DNA of 64,000 nucleotides from NCBI GenBank assembly GCA_030737875.1, contig CM060922.1:324107956-324171955 (forward strand). The letters run 5' to 3'. Positions 10,681-23,038 of this stretch are shown here, in pieces. Position numbers and translations under genes: made by a program. Every line of letters begins with the position of its first letter. Position 1 is the stretch's first letter. Under the pieces are notes generated by a model that worked only from the letters and a program-made list of their open reading frames with translations, was not told the origin of the DNA and ran no database searches. The DNA is from Allium sativum. Lineage: Eukaryota; Streptophyta; Magnoliopsida; Asparagales; Amaryllidaceae.

Positions 10681-11029
10681 GGGTTAGTCAAGTCGAGTTA
10701 GTCAAATAGAGTTAACCAGTTAGAGTTAATCAGTTGGAGTTAATTAGTTAGAGTAAATCGATTTAAGTTAAAACGAACTAGAGTGAATCAAATATAGTTA
10801 TTTGAAACAGAGTTAGTCAAACATAGTATTCAGGGTAAGTTGCCATCTTGTACGACTGCTAGCGTAATTCGCAGGGCTGTAAATAGCCTACAGCGGTCGG
10901 ATGTTTCCTGAGGGAGTCAGGCGTAACCATTGTGATTGTTGCGATCTAGAGTCAAGCGAATGGAGTTTAATCAAATATTAGTTATTCGATAGGAGTTGAT
11001 CGAGTTGAGAAATAAGTTAAGTTAATTAA

Positions 11030-11600
11030 GTTGAGTTGATCGGGTGGTTCGACCAAGTTACTCGAGCCTAGTTAATCGAATTGGTCAAACCAAGTAAGTC
11101 GAGTTAAGTTAGTCGAGCCTAGTTACTCGAATCGAATTGGTCGAACCAAGTAAGTCGAGTTAAGTTAGTCAAGTTAGTCGAGCCTAGTTAATCGAATCGA
11201 ATTGGTCAAACCAAGTAAGTCGAGTTAGTCGAATCAAGTTAAGTTAGTCGAGTTAAGTTCGTCGAGTTAAATAATCGATGATTAGTTTCATCGAAAGGAA
11301 TAATCGATGATTAGTTTCATCGAAAGGAATAATCGATGATTAGTTTCATCGAAAGGAGTAATCGATGTTAGTTTCATCGAAAGGAGTAGTCGATGTTAGT
11401 TTCATCGAAGGGAGTTATCGATTATAGTTTAATCGAAGTGAGATTTTCAAATATGAGATATTTGATAAGGAAGAGTTATCGAATATTAGTTATTCGAAGA
11501 GAGATTATCGAATATCGTTTATTCGAGAAGGAATTAATCGAATATAGGTTATTCGAAGAAGAGTTAATCAAATAGAGATTTCTCGAAGAGAGTTAATCGG
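11030..11600. repeat. GTCGAG repeats and TCGATGA hairpin array, F1 3' LTR
   Basis: This is the counterpart of 3755-4320: first the ~60-bp GTCGAG units, then 30-bp TCGATGA...TCATCGA units, then TCGAATA/TATTCGA units. Order and unit length are kept. Confidence 0.83.
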
Positions 11601-13728
11601 CAAATTCGATTATATCGAATTCGGGAAAGTACTTATACTTTCCAGTGTTTAAATAGAGATTTATTTATTTATAAATAAATAAGTGTTAGGTTAATTATTC
11701 ACTAATAAGAATAGAAGTTATAATTAAAGTTAGATAATTCGAAAGTAGGGATTATAACGTTATCGTTATAACCAATGTTTTAAATATAGAAGTGGATTAG
11801 TAAAATTGGATCCGAGAAAAGGCGTAAAGAAGTTGCTAAAGATTAAAAGATAAACTTTGACCATTTCGAAGTTATAACGTTGTTCAGTTAAGGTCTGAGA
11901 GGTAATTATACCCCAACTTGAGTGACTTCCTTCTTAACTAAGAAATGGTAAGGTTTGATCGTAAAGGAGTTTTGGAAATGTTTTCCAAACGAGAATCAGA
12001 AATGTTTTCTGATAAAAGAAAATAAGAATTTAGAATATAGGGAAACAGGAGATAAGTAAATAAATGAACTAAAGAGATTAATGTTAAATGATGTTTGTTC
12101 GATATAATTTCCATCTGGGAATAATATCGTTGTTTGTACACTTGTTTTTCTTCGATAGTTAACTCACAGACTATCGAAGTTTTTGACCATTTTAACGTTG
12201 TTAATATGGAGAGACCGGTTGGATTATTATCCAAAGAACCACTCTGTATTGGCATAAGCGTCACGAATCATATATGCCAAAGATAATTGAAGACGGAGTA
12301 AAATGCAAGGACTATCCTGTCTACAGAATAGTGCCTTCGGTTTGTCCAGTCCCAGGACAACTTGTATGGATGAATGTCTGACAGAGTATATCCAATGGAT
12401 CGCGTAAGTTGATCTGTTCAAACGTATTCACGTTTGGTGGCAGAGGAATTCGTTTCTCTTAGCTGTATGCCCGTGTTATTTTTGGATAAGTCAATTTGTG
12501 ATTTGGCGGGTATGACGATGTGACGTTCTAAGTGAATGATGATGATTTGTATGAATGAATGTCTGACCGAGTATTTCCAGAAAGGTCACGTACATTGATT
12601 TCTTCAACCGTACCAAGAGTGGAAGCGGAGAAGGAAACTTCTTTAGCTAACACGTAATGTACTGTTGTAGACGTCAATTAGTGATTTTCGATGGATCTAA
12701 CAATGTGGCATTCGAAGTGAATCTGATGTGATGATAAAGCGTAACCTCAAGCCTCATCATCCGGTAAATGACAGAAATCGGGCAGGCAGCATGGCTAAGT
12801 CGGTCGCACCGAAGTAGGGTGTATAATCACCTATCTAGAGAATATTCATTTGTTTCTTAAATCTATCAATGCTGTCCCATATATATACGGGAACGGTTGC
12901 TGATCCCAACCGTTGGTGATGTACATTCGATACACTCAAGCGAAATGAGTGGTCGGTCATGTGTGGCTGAGTTGCAAGATGTTCTTGTTGAACTCCAGTG
13001 TATCGTTCCTAGAGTACACTGATCGGAAGGTGGTTCCATACCTTGTCATAGTTGGAAATCCAATCATCCAATACGTGCTTGCGATTTTGATTGTATACTA
13101 TATATGTAGTAACGTGAGATGCAAGCGTTTCTGCTAGATTGATATTTATTTGTACTTAGACATTATTATAATATCAGAATGATATTGCTTTGAAAAGTTA
13201 TTTGGATTCTCATAAGGGAAAAACCCGTTCCGTATTCACGGCGTGGTCTTATGAGATATCATATACCTGTTTAAATGATTTGAGTTTATTCACACCAGTC
13301 CCATGACTGACCCGGAGTTTATTTTGTTGTTTTTCCCTAAACTCTTGGGTGCCTAAATTTATACGGGCAGTCAAGTAGTCGGGATTTTACAGGTATACTT
13401 GAAGAGTTGGAGCAGGAGGCTTCAGGATTCTATAGCTATTATTATTTCCGCTGTTGTTGTAAGTGTTATACTCTGATAAGTGTTATTGTATACATATACT
13501 GATGTTATTTCAAAGATATGTTATGTTATATTTTATTCGTTCCGCTGTGAGATTCGTGTTTACTCTGATGATGATGTTCTTCTTCTTCTTCTTCTATTCT
13601 ATAAGTTCTATCTTATCTATTCTCACCTTCTAATTTCTTTCATTAATTACCGGGATTTTTCGATGGTTTGGTTATCGACGTCGTGCTTACGTCGATAACC
13701 AAAGTCGCCGGAAATCCGGGTTACTACA

Positions 13729-13733
13729 ATTGG
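13729..13733. repeat. Target site duplication ATTGG, right copy (F1)
   Basis: It follows ...GGGTTACTACA directly and matches 522-526 exactly. Confidence 0.93.
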
Positions 13734-13980
13734 CATAAAATACTTCAAGCTTTCATCCATTCTTTCAATCGGTTGTACGGACAAATGCATGTCAAAGGAG
13801 TTTGTATGAATGTATAATGGAGCAAATGTTGTAATCTTTTGGTTATTAATGAAATCCAATCTTCAAAGTGGACGTAGACTCGAATAAGAGTCGAACCACT
13901 ATAAAATTCTCGTCTTCTTTCCTTATTTTGGTATTTTGATGCTTTTGAATGTTAGATATGGCCTCACATAACTCTAAAGG
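13734..13980 (+). repeat. Right part of the old LTR split by F1
   Basis: This continues the sequence interrupted at 526. A small hairpin GACTC-GAATAA-GAGTC sits at 13880-13895, within GTGGACGTAGACTCG...CGAACCACTATAAAATTC, then CTCGTCTTCTTTCCTT. This arrangement is characteristic of the R-U5 end of plant Copia LTRs. No PBS can be seen after it and the right limit is approximate. Confidence 0.5.
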
Positions 13981-13985
13981 TTTTC

Positions 13986-15045
13986 TAACGCCCCGCCTCT
14001 GAAAAGGTGACGTGCTTTCTAAGCATCTCGCCTCTGATTAGGTAACATGTTTAGAAATACCATTTTGGTTGTTATACCAATTTTCGGTATCAACAGATAT
14101 GGTCGACATACTGACCAGACTTACGCCCCATAGGGCAGGGTAACATATTGTTCAGGAATTACTAATCCATTAACGTAAGTGTGGACCGACCCTGAAGATC
14201 CAAGGGCTTGACTGAGTACTTGTCCCGAGGCTTGGGCTAGAGAGTCTCGAAATCGGTAAGGATGATCCCTTGCCTTGGTTCATGATGGAAATCCAACTTC
14301 CAATACATGATTTTGCAGTTTTAATTGTAGTACTATTACGGCGACATAGTGGGATGGGGTACTATGCCATCTATGATTGATACATTTATATTTGAAGTTG
14401 TTTTATACACTTATAATAGTATCAAAATGATTTGTTTTAAACGTACCAAGCATGTTTGGCTATTATAAGGGAAAATTCTATCCTTCGGCTTGTGTTGCAT
14501 TGTGTGATGGGACCCGAGTCTTATAATAGCTTCGTTTTTCAAAAATCATTGCGCTATTTGTTTATTCACTGGTATTCTTGGGAGAAAACATGTTCCGTGC
14601 TATACGGCGTGGTCCCCTTGATTTACTGTATTTTTAAAGTAAAGTTTTAAATAATTGTTTTAGTTCTCACACAAGTCACATGTCTGACATGGAGTTTATT
14701 GTTTTAACCTAAACTCTGGGTGCCCCTATTTTCCACACGGGCAGCTAGTAGTTTCGATTTTGTAGATTCATTTTCATAGGATCCTGGTTTACAGCTGGAA
14801 CTATATTCGAAAAGCTCTGTATCCGTGTATTTTTTCAGTTGTGTTATGTATTAATTTTCCGCTACTTGGTAATTTAATCTCTGATATTTTTCAATGTGTA
14901 ATATTTATTTATACTCTGTTTTATTCTTGTACTCGGATGTAAATTGATGTAATAACAATGAAATGTTCTTCTGTTTGTGTTCTGATTTGTCGTGTTCTCA
15001 ACTCAATCCGGGCTTTCCCTTATGGGTGAGTTTGGGTCATTTCAA
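13986..15045 (+). repeat. LTR fragment related to F4, plus orientation
   Basis: Bases from about 14120 match the reverse complement of 23060-24000 in F4. Shared stretches include GTTCAGGAATT, TCTCGAAATCGGTAAGGA, GGAAATCCAACTTCCA, the ACGGCGTGGTCC block, CTGGGTGCCC...CACGGGCAGCTAGTAGT and AACAATGAAATGTTCTTC. It stops before the LTR terminus, so it is a truncated U5-side piece. It and F4 form a diverged inverted pair about 8 kb apart. Confidence 0.75.
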
Positions 15046-15730
15046 GTGATATGATAACTTAAGTATATATTAAAAATTTGACTTTAGAACTTGTTAAAAA
15101 AATTATGAGACTTGTAAAACATTCTAATCATAATATAAGTAAATAATAACACTTGTTAAACATTCCAAAAATTATTTGAAAATAATAATAAAATACATAA
15201 CATATAAAACCATAAATAAGAATATAAATAAATATAAATCAAGATTAAGGCTAAATAAAAAAAAACAACAAATCAGAAAGATAACAAAGAGTAAAATATT
15301 TAAAAACAAGAAATATTTAGAAATAAAAAATAAGTTATTCAAAACAATTTTGATTTTGAGGCTAAAAAAATTCAAAAAGGAAATTTTAAAAATAATTTTG
15401 GAAATCAATTTTGAAAGTTCGTGGGGTCCAACCCATTATTAAAATCCAAGTAAAGATGTTAGTGCTATTATGAAGTTTTAACACAAATCTAGACTCTATT
15501 ACTTATCTTGATATCTTGAATTCTTAATACTCATGAGTCTTCAATCTTGAAATCTTCTTATTTGTAATCTTCAATCTCGAATCTTTGTACGCTACAATCT
15601 TCACTCTCAATACCTACATATAATATCCCCCCCACACACACATAAACAAAAGTGTTAGTATATATTTTATAATAATAATAGTTAAATATTTTCTTATCAT
15701 CAAAACCATCATTTCAGTTCCTAACAATCT
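15046..15730. other. AT-rich stretch, no feature recognised
   Basis: There are long A/T runs, then short ATCTTCAATCTTGAATC-like words around 15500-15610 and a C7/CACACA tract near 15627. Open frames of 78-88 codons on both strands are lysine/isoleucine-rich or phenylalanine/leucine-rich, as expected by chance from AAA/TTT bias. I see no gene or mobile-element end. Confidence 0.5.
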
Positions 15731-17389
15731 TGTAACGAGACCAAATCCCAATCCTGATCATCGACACAAAACACCATATCAAGTAACCAAGCATCATAAA
15801 TTAGTGGATCATTAATAGAAAGAAGTTAGAGGATGAGAAATACAAAGAAAGAAAAATTAGAGTAGAAGAAAACAAAGAACACAAATCTCACAGTGGAATG
15901 AATAAAGAATATTATATAACATAACCTTTGGAATACAAATCAGTAACTGTATATACATACCATCATTAGAGCACAACGGCTATTTCTGGAACAGTTATAA
16001 ACACATATTTCCAAATACAAACATAGTACACATCGGAAAATGTGATAGTCCATAGCTAACTGATGAGGCCTCCCGCTTCGAGCTCCTCCAAGTGAATCTA
16101 TAAAATCCTGACTACTTGACTGCACGTACAAATTAAAACACCCAAGAGTTTAGGGTAAAACAAAACAAAATAAACTATGGGTCAGTTATGGGACTGGTGT
16201 GAGTAAACTCCAACCATTTGTTTTAACTTTCAAAATCCTTTCAAAAGAAAAGATAATCATAAGACCGATACACACATAAACTCGGATGGTTTTTACCTTA
16301 CGATAACCCAAAATATTTTGATATCAAAATATGGTGATATTATAATAGTATCTAATCAAATAAATAGCAATCTAGCAGAACGCTTGCATCTCTCGCTCCA
16401 CATATATAGTATAAAATCAAAAACTGCTTGGCGCTTATTGAAGAATGGATTTCCAACTATGAAAAGGTATGGGACCACCTTCCGATAGCGTATCTCTAGA
16501 GAGGAATACGTTGGGTTCAATAAGAACATCTTGCAACCCGGCCACACATGACCGGTCACTCATTTCGCTTGAGTGTACTGAATGTTTATCACGAACGATT
16601 GTGATCAAAAACCGTTACTGAAAGCATCCAGCATCGAATAGAATAAGAAGCAATAGGATTTTCTCTAGATCAGGTGATAATACATCCTACTTGGGTATAA
16701 CCCACTTAACCATGCTTCCTGCCCGATTTTTGTCATTTCCCGGTTAATGTGGCTTGAGGCTACGATTATCTTTATTGCTATTTCATTCACTTTGAATGCC
16801 ACATCATCAGATCCTTCAAATCACTAATTGACTTCCACAAAAATACACTGGGGTTGAGCAAGAGAAGTTTCCTTCTCTGCCTCCAAAACTCGGTACGTTT
16901 TAAGAAATCAATGTACGCGATCATCTAGAAATACTCTGTCAGACATTCATCCATACAAGTTGTCCTGGGTCTGGACAAACCAAAGGCACCATCCCATCAA
17001 TCCATCTTAGGCAATTTTTACCTAGGATTAACAGAATAGCCCTTGCAATTTACTCACACTTTAATTATCTTCAGCACAATTCGATTCATAATGCTTATGC
17101 CAATACAGTGTGGTTTTCGGATAATAAATCCAACCAATCTCTCCATATTAACAACGATGGTATCAATACTTCAATAGTCGGTTGTTTAACTATCGAAGAC
17201 ACAAACATTCGTCCAACGTCTTATTTCCAAAAGAAAATACTGATGATTAGCAACATACAATCACTAAGCCCTTTTTAAATAAATATTCCATTAATGATTT
17301 TATAATCGATAATAGATTTCTACTTATAAAATTTTCTCAAATTTCCTCAAATTTTCGGAAATTTTTTCTACGTCTCCACTGTACAGCTC

Positions 17390-17490
17390 AATTCGTACAA
17401 CTACAAATCGCCTCTCTAGGCCCTTTCCATTGAAAAAGAAAACCAAAAAGCCAAGCGGCTTGCCAAATAGGCTCATAAAATCTCATATTT
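17390..17490 (-). other. Core-type palindromic block misplaced inside an LTR
   Basis: GCCTCTCTAGGCCC, AAAAGAAAACC and GCCAAGCGGCTTGCC (palindrome 17452-17462) are followed by AGGCTCATAAAATCTCAT. In F1 and F2 this block lies in the core before the purine tract, not in the LTR. Here it marks the recombination junction. Confidence 0.72.
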
Positions 17491-17559
17491 AATTAAATAC
17501 ATATCTTTTAGTTGAGCACTTAATTTATATCATGATTCATCAGAAAATCCCTATTTTTA

Positions 17560-20079
17560 ATAAATTTTATTTAACCATTATAGGTAGAACCTAGTTTTGA
17601 CCCAAAATAACCAAATCAAGATTTTTAGGTTAATCCGATTTGGATTTATCTTAAAACCTAACAATTGGATCTTATTGCTTTCTTTTGCATTTGAAAACAC
17701 TTTTCATTATGAACCGAACGTTTTTTGTTTCAGGAAAATTCGATGGTCGGATCTGCCGAAAAGTCAATTTGAAGTTAATGGTCGAAATTCACGAACTACC
17801 ATTGTGCGACGAGTCCTATTCAGACCAAATTCGATTTAAAATTAAAATTAGATTGAATTATTTCCAAAATAATATGTTAATTATATAAAACAAATATAAT
17901 TATTTTCAAAACTACATTTCAATTATTTCTCTTTAAAATAAAATATTTCATTATTTAATCATTTTAATATTATTTAAATCATTAAAATAATATTGTTTTT
18001 CAAAACTTATTATTTGAAGTCCAAATTTTCCTGATATTCATTATAAAAATAAATAAGATAGTTTTGAAAAGTAACTTCTATTAAAACATTATCTATATAC
18101 CGTAACTAGACTTCACTTTTTGGAATTACTATTCATTTTCAATTTGAATTTGAAAACATGCCTTTATTAAATTAAAACTAAGTCAAATAAAATTCTTACT
18201 TTTACGAAAATTATTCGTAATGACTTAAACTACCTTTCCAAATTTTTTTGAATTTAAAATTCAAACTTTTATTTTTCACTGAATACTTTATTAATGAAAT
18301 ATTCAAATTAATGCCAAATTGGAATGAGATTCAACCAATTACCATATAATTCAGTTTATATGGATTTCACACATCAATATCATCTAATCATAGTTATTAA
18401 TAACTATTAACATCCAATTACCATCTAGTGGCATCATCAGCGTAAGTGTTAAAATCATCAACACTTAATACCCAATTAACCATTGTTAATTAAGGTATTA
18501 AACCTCAGTAACACCCTATTGCCATAATTAGCAAAACAAATGCGCATTAACACACATCCCGTTTAAATGATCATCCATGCCACAATCAATATCAACAAAA
18601 TTCAACAAATATCAATGATGTAACACATCCATATGCGGTCATATATTTACCAACATTTTTCCTTTACTTACTAAATGGTTATGGTGAATCAATTTCTATT
18701 ACTAAGTAATTTTTCTCAACCATCACTTGCTTCTTCATTTAAACTATCTTGTAAACTTAACCATTTATCAACTTAAGCATGCAAGTCATACCAATTAACA
18801 AAAACTTGTCAATCACATAACATCTTATCTCCAACAGCGTAATTAACTATTTAATTAAGCTAGTTAACAAACTACTACTAATATATATTTATACTTACAC
18901 ATGCAATTGGAAGAGGAAAAATGAGATTTTTAGGGGTTTTAAAGGCTTGGAAGCCTAGTGGGGCCCACAACGTAAGGAGGTTGAGTCCACCCGAGGTTCA
19001 CGGCCTGGTGGTGGTGTATAGGGTGGTGTGTGAGCTAGTGGGGCTCGGGGAGGAGACTACGGTGGTGGAATTTGGGTTTAAGGGGAAAGATGTGATATTT
19101 TGAAGTTTATAAGTAAAAGGGGAAGTCTTGGAGCAAGGTGGGCCCAGGACTTGGTAACGAGGTTTAGTGCAAGAGGTTAGGAGGCTGATGGTGGAGGTCT
19201 GGAAGGGGGTGGCACCATTAGAAGTGGAAGGATGGAGATAAAGTGGAAAGGATAAAGAACGAAAATCAAAATGAAAAAAAATTGAAAACAACATAATTAA
19301 AATACTCTCTCTTTCACATGCATAAGTACTTTTGGAAAAGGGTGAAATGGAAGACCAAGACATGTGTTCAAGAGTACAACATGTTGTCTAATGTAGGAGG
19401 TTTAAGGGATTTTGTGCAAAAGACTTGTTTTTCTTTTTAAGTTTTTAAATGGTTTCTTTATTTCTAAGCTTCCTTAAGAAGCCTTCATCATTATTAAACC
19501 ATATGCATAAGTACATGGAAAGAAAAGATAATGGAAGAACATGACAAGTGTGGAGGGGCCATGTAAATGAAGTGTGTGCTATCTAAATTCCAAAGCCTTA
19601 GAAAGTGATGCTGATTTAATTGATTAACACTCTTTTTAATTTAACGTCCTTAACTTGTTTATATTTTTATGACTACATGCTATCTCCGATCGCTACAAAA
19701 TTTGAAACCTTACTATATTTTACTAATACGGATCCAATAAAATTAGTCTCATCGAATTCGGAAACTGTTTGAAAAATGGCCTTGTTTCTCGCTTTTATTG
19801 AATTCTAACTGATTTTTAAATATATGTTAATATTATGTATTCTTACACACTAACTACGATTGACTTGACTTTTGGAACCTTAATGTATTTTAACATTACG
19901 GATCTTATAAAATTGGTTTCATCGAAATCCGAGACTGTTTGCAAAATATCTGTTTTTTGGCTATTGAAATAATATTAAAATATCAAATTTTAATATATTT
20001 AATTTTAAATTACTATCAAAAGTCCAAAAATCTTATTTAAATTCATATTTTAAATTGACCAAAAATCCGGGTCGTTACA
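17560..20079 (-). repeat. U3-side part of F3 3' LTR
   Basis: This aligns with the F3 5' LTR segments 22861-23038 and 29154-31624. Shared pieces include GGATTTATCTTAA, TTTGAAGTTAATGGTCGA, the GGAAGAGGAAAAAT block, AGCCTAGTGGGGCCCA and CACATGCATAAGTACTTTTGG. Many scattered substitutions show it is older than F1 and F2. I could not pick a TATA box with confidence. Frames at 18921-19363 are not conserved in the other copy. Confidence 0.7.
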
Positions 20080-20090
20080 TTCTCCCCCAT
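20080..20090 (-). promoter_or_regulatory. Polypurine tract, F3 (minus strand)
   Basis: TTCTCCCCCAT on the plus strand reads ATGGGGGAGAA on the minus strand. It is preceded on that strand by ATTTCGAGGTCGAAATC and followed by TGTAACGACCCGG of the 3' LTR. Confidence 0.85.
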
Positions 20091-20929
20091 TTAAAAAGAT
20101 TTCGACCTCGAAATCGAAGACGAAACTGAAGGTCGTTTACTTAACCGACTCGGCCTTTGTTCTAACTTAAGTTCTTTAACTTTTCAGTTTCTAAGAACTT
20201 CCCATTTTCTCAAATTTGGCTAACACCTTAAATTTTCGAACCTCATTTGTACGGGTTAATCTGTACAACTACAACTTGCATGTTCGGGCCCTCATCAATC
20301 AAAAAGAAAATCCAAAAGGCAAGCGGCTTGCAAATCGGCGCATAAAATTATTACACCCAATCAATATGGTAAATATGTACCTTTGTGTCAAGAATGAAAT
20401 TTTATTCCTCTTCTCTACTTCCATACAATAACATGTTCACCATATATATGTCCAATTCAAATCAACTTCCAAATCAATTCAACACTGATGTTAAATTTTA
20501 AATTTGTTCGATTCACTTCAATATTTTCAATATTTTTAACTTGTAGTAGTTAAATTTAAATCACAAAGTATATCAACCATTTGTCAAATTACAAACATTA
20601 AGTTGTAACCAAGTTCTTGGTTCTCACACCAATCGACTGGAATTATATAGTCATCCTACTTTCAAAACTCGAAAATAAACACTGTTGATGTTGCAATCAT
20701 CATCAGAATCATTCCCAAGAGACTAGAGTGTGATTCTATATCTACCGAGTATATTTGAGACTTCGTATATACATTAGCTAGGCATATATGAAAAATCTTT
20801 GTATACTCGATAGTCCAATTTCGACATCAAATAAAATACTTAACTCTTATTATAAGTATTAATCTTTCATAATCAAATTCATTTTTATGAATCTGAAAAT
20901 TCATTCTCTCCTATGTATAATACTCTTCA

Positions 20930-21062
20930 AACTCATTCTAGGGCATTATAACCATATCTCTAATGAGCCACTCATTCTAGGATATTAGTGATCATATCTC
21001 TAATGAGTTTTCTTTTATAGAATGTTAATAATCCTATCTCTGATGAGACTTTTCATCTTGTT
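20930..21062. repeat. Degenerate tandem repeat in F3 core
   Basis: Three to four units of about 50 bp contain CATTCTAGGNNATTA, then ACCATATCTCTAATGAG and variants. They lie beside the PBS, and no function is evident. Confidence 0.6.
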
Positions 21063-21090
21063 CTAATGTATTGTACCCCCAAAGCTTTGT

Positions 21091-21112
21091 AAACCAAATC
21101 TATGATACCAAG
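21091..21112 (-). promoter_or_regulatory. Primer-binding site, F3 (minus strand)
   Basis: On the minus strand this reads CTTGGTATCATAGATTTGG, directly inside the 5' LTR. The first part (TGGTATCA) matches the initiator tRNA-Met PBS, while GAGC has changed to TAGA, so it is decayed or altered. Confidence 0.65.
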
Positions 21113-23033
21113 TGTGACGACCCGAAAATTCCTACCCTTCAATCGACCATACATCATACAATTCCGATCCAAAAGGCAGAAATCCTCAAACCATTATGGG
21201 ATACAAAACATCAGAACAAATACACAAAAGAATATTTCATTGTTATAACAATAATTTTACACTAGAGTACAAGATTATATCAAAGTATATCGCAAATATT
21301 ATAGGATAATACATTACAAAACACAATAGAAAAATAATTACATTCAGCGGAAGACTATCAAATGCTTTGGACACAGCTTTATCTTCAATCGAGAATTTAG
21401 CTCTATAAATTATCTGCAAAACCAAACCAACTAGCTTCCCGTGTGGAAAATATGGGCACCTAGAGTCTTGGTGGGAAACAATAAACTCTGAGTCTGTCAT
21501 GCGAGTGGTGTGAGAACTAAAATAGTTATATAAGCCATGCTTTGATCATCATCCACAAAGCCTTTCTTTTCAACAAGAAGCTTTGATCAGCTCAACACAT
21601 AACATGCTACACTATCAACTCATGACACATAGTCAACGTTTATTAATATATAACCCTCTGAGTATATAAGTCTCAAAGGAGGGTGTTAAGCCAAGAGAAT
21701 AAATTTTCCGCCATCAACTGATATAACATTAATAGACATCAATTTATTACGACTTAACATATAATATCAGACATACATCCATTTACAAGTTCATCCTGGG
21801 TCTGAACGAAACCGAAGGCACCTTATTCCTCGTCCAATAAAAGAGAGAGGACATTACATATTCGGTCAACCTCCAAGTACGTCTTGATGACCGCCACTTA
21901 TAACCTCATTTTGGGTGTACCGCCCAATCGAGACATCAGCAATAATCCAAACGACGTGAAGATCTCCGGTCTTCAACCACCGTCTTTGATATCTTCAAAA
22001 ATTATTGTTTAGTTATTCAGAATGGGTTGAAACCCGATCTTTCCAAATAACTAGCGCATCTTTAAAATCAAGTGATATATAACATATCATAAGTCTCATT
22101 CCAATTTGGATTATTCTTTGACTTCAATTTAACCCTTAACACAAAGGTTATTACCCAAATCAAAATCCCATTCCCATCCTATTCATCCAATGGAGCAAAA
22201 CTGGTAGTGCTCTATATCTTATACCCCTCGTATTTTGGTAAGTGTACTTACCTTCTTTCAATCTAAACCTAATTAATGATTCATTAAAACTTTAACCTAG
22301 TTTTAGTCTCCATTTCATTCACTCAAATCTTTGATGAAAGATTTATTAAAACTCTAACTAAGTTTTATTACTTCCAAATCATTTTTCAATGATAACTAAA
22401 CTTTGGAAGTCTATCCTGTCTTTAGCTAGGTTAAAAAATAGTTGTTATTCAAGACATCATTCACGAAAAACCCAAAATCCAACTTGATATCAAATATAAG
22501 GCTCCAAATAGAAATCATATCGACTTATATTCAACATCAAATTCTAAAATTAAAAGATACCGTATAGAGAATAATGATATATATATCTTCCAAATTCCTC
22601 AAACAGTGGTCGTATAATTATGGAATCTAATGTCGAAATATCCGAAGATTATTTCCACTCAAATCCAATTAAATTTATATATTGGGAAACTTAATTTGGT
22701 TAAGTACTTATTAACTTCAAACGTTTTAATCACTTTTATCAAAATAGCTAATTTTCACAAAATATCTTTATATTATTCAAAATTAAATATTGTCAGTCAA
22801 AATTCCTTTTAAATAATTTATTATGATTTATTAAAAAAATTCACTATTTTTAATAATTTTAATTTAACAATTATTGGCAGAATCAAGTTTAGACTCTAAA
22901 CTACCGAATTAGGATTTTTAGGAAAATCCGATTTGGATTTATCTTAACACCTAACCGTTGGATCTTAATACTTTCTTTTGCATTTGAATTTTTTTTCATT
23001 TTGAATCCAATGTTTTTCATTTTGGGAAAATCC

Positions 23034-23038
23034 GATGA
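23034..23038. repeat. Target site duplication GATGA, left copy (F4)
   Basis: GATGA precedes TGTAACG of F4 and is repeated at 29149-29153 after ...GGGTTATTACA. Removing F4 and one copy rejoins the F3 LTR, which aligns across the join with 17735-17745. Confidence 0.9.

Larger units (their letters stand above)
527..13728 (+). mobile_element. F1: complete non-autonomous giant-LTR retrotransposon
   Basis: The 13.2-kb element has two LTRs of 5,918 and 5,911 bp around a 1,373-bp core, so about 90% of it is LTR. Termini are TGTAGTAACCCG and CGGGTTACTACA, a perfect 12-bp inverted repeat. A PBS follows the left LTR, a purine tract precedes the right one, and ATTGG flanks both ends. There is no gag-pol frame, so replication would need proteins from another element. 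The sequence before the purine tract (CGAGGACGAAATTTTATTAA, then G6) is typical of Gypsy elements of the Tekay/Del type; that lineage is inferred, since no protein domain is present. The two LTRs look close to 99% identical by eye (not counted), which suggests a recent insertion. Confidence 0.93.
7818..13728 (+). repeat. F1 3' LTR
   Basis: It is nearly identical to 527-6444 and carries the same TATA box and arrays. Small differences include a 2-bp insertion in one hairpin unit near 10562, one lost GAGTTAACC unit near 10730, a 5-bp loss near 11070 and two extra CTT triplets near 13580. Most length changes fall inside the repeat arrays. Confidence 0.93.
15731..20079 (-). repeat. F3 3' LTR, chimeric
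   Basis: On the plus strand it runs from TGTAACGAGACC to CCGGGTCGTTACA. 15731-~17330 resembles F1/F2 U5 and R sequence: CTACTTGACTG..CGTACAAATT, ACCCAAGAGTTTAGG, TGGTGTGAGTAAAC and CAAGTTGTCCTGGGTCTGG. About 17390-17490 is the palindromic block normally found inside cores. From about 17560 it matches the F3 5' LTR U3. It therefore looks assembled from at least two families. Confidence 0.68.
20080..21112 (-). other. F3 core, non-coding
   Basis: The 1,033-bp core lies between purine tract and PBS. A palindromic block CAAGCGGCTTG lies at 20320-20330 with GGCCCTCATCAATC next to it. A degenerate run of AATCATATCTCTAATGAG-like units lies at about 20930-21060. No protein domain is visible. Confidence 0.8.

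Noticed and set aside
15172..15442. Lys/Ile-rich plus-strand and Phe/Leu-rich minus-strand frames over the same bases
   Set aside because: Overlapping frames on both strands driven by A/T runs are expected by chance; there is no context or motif.
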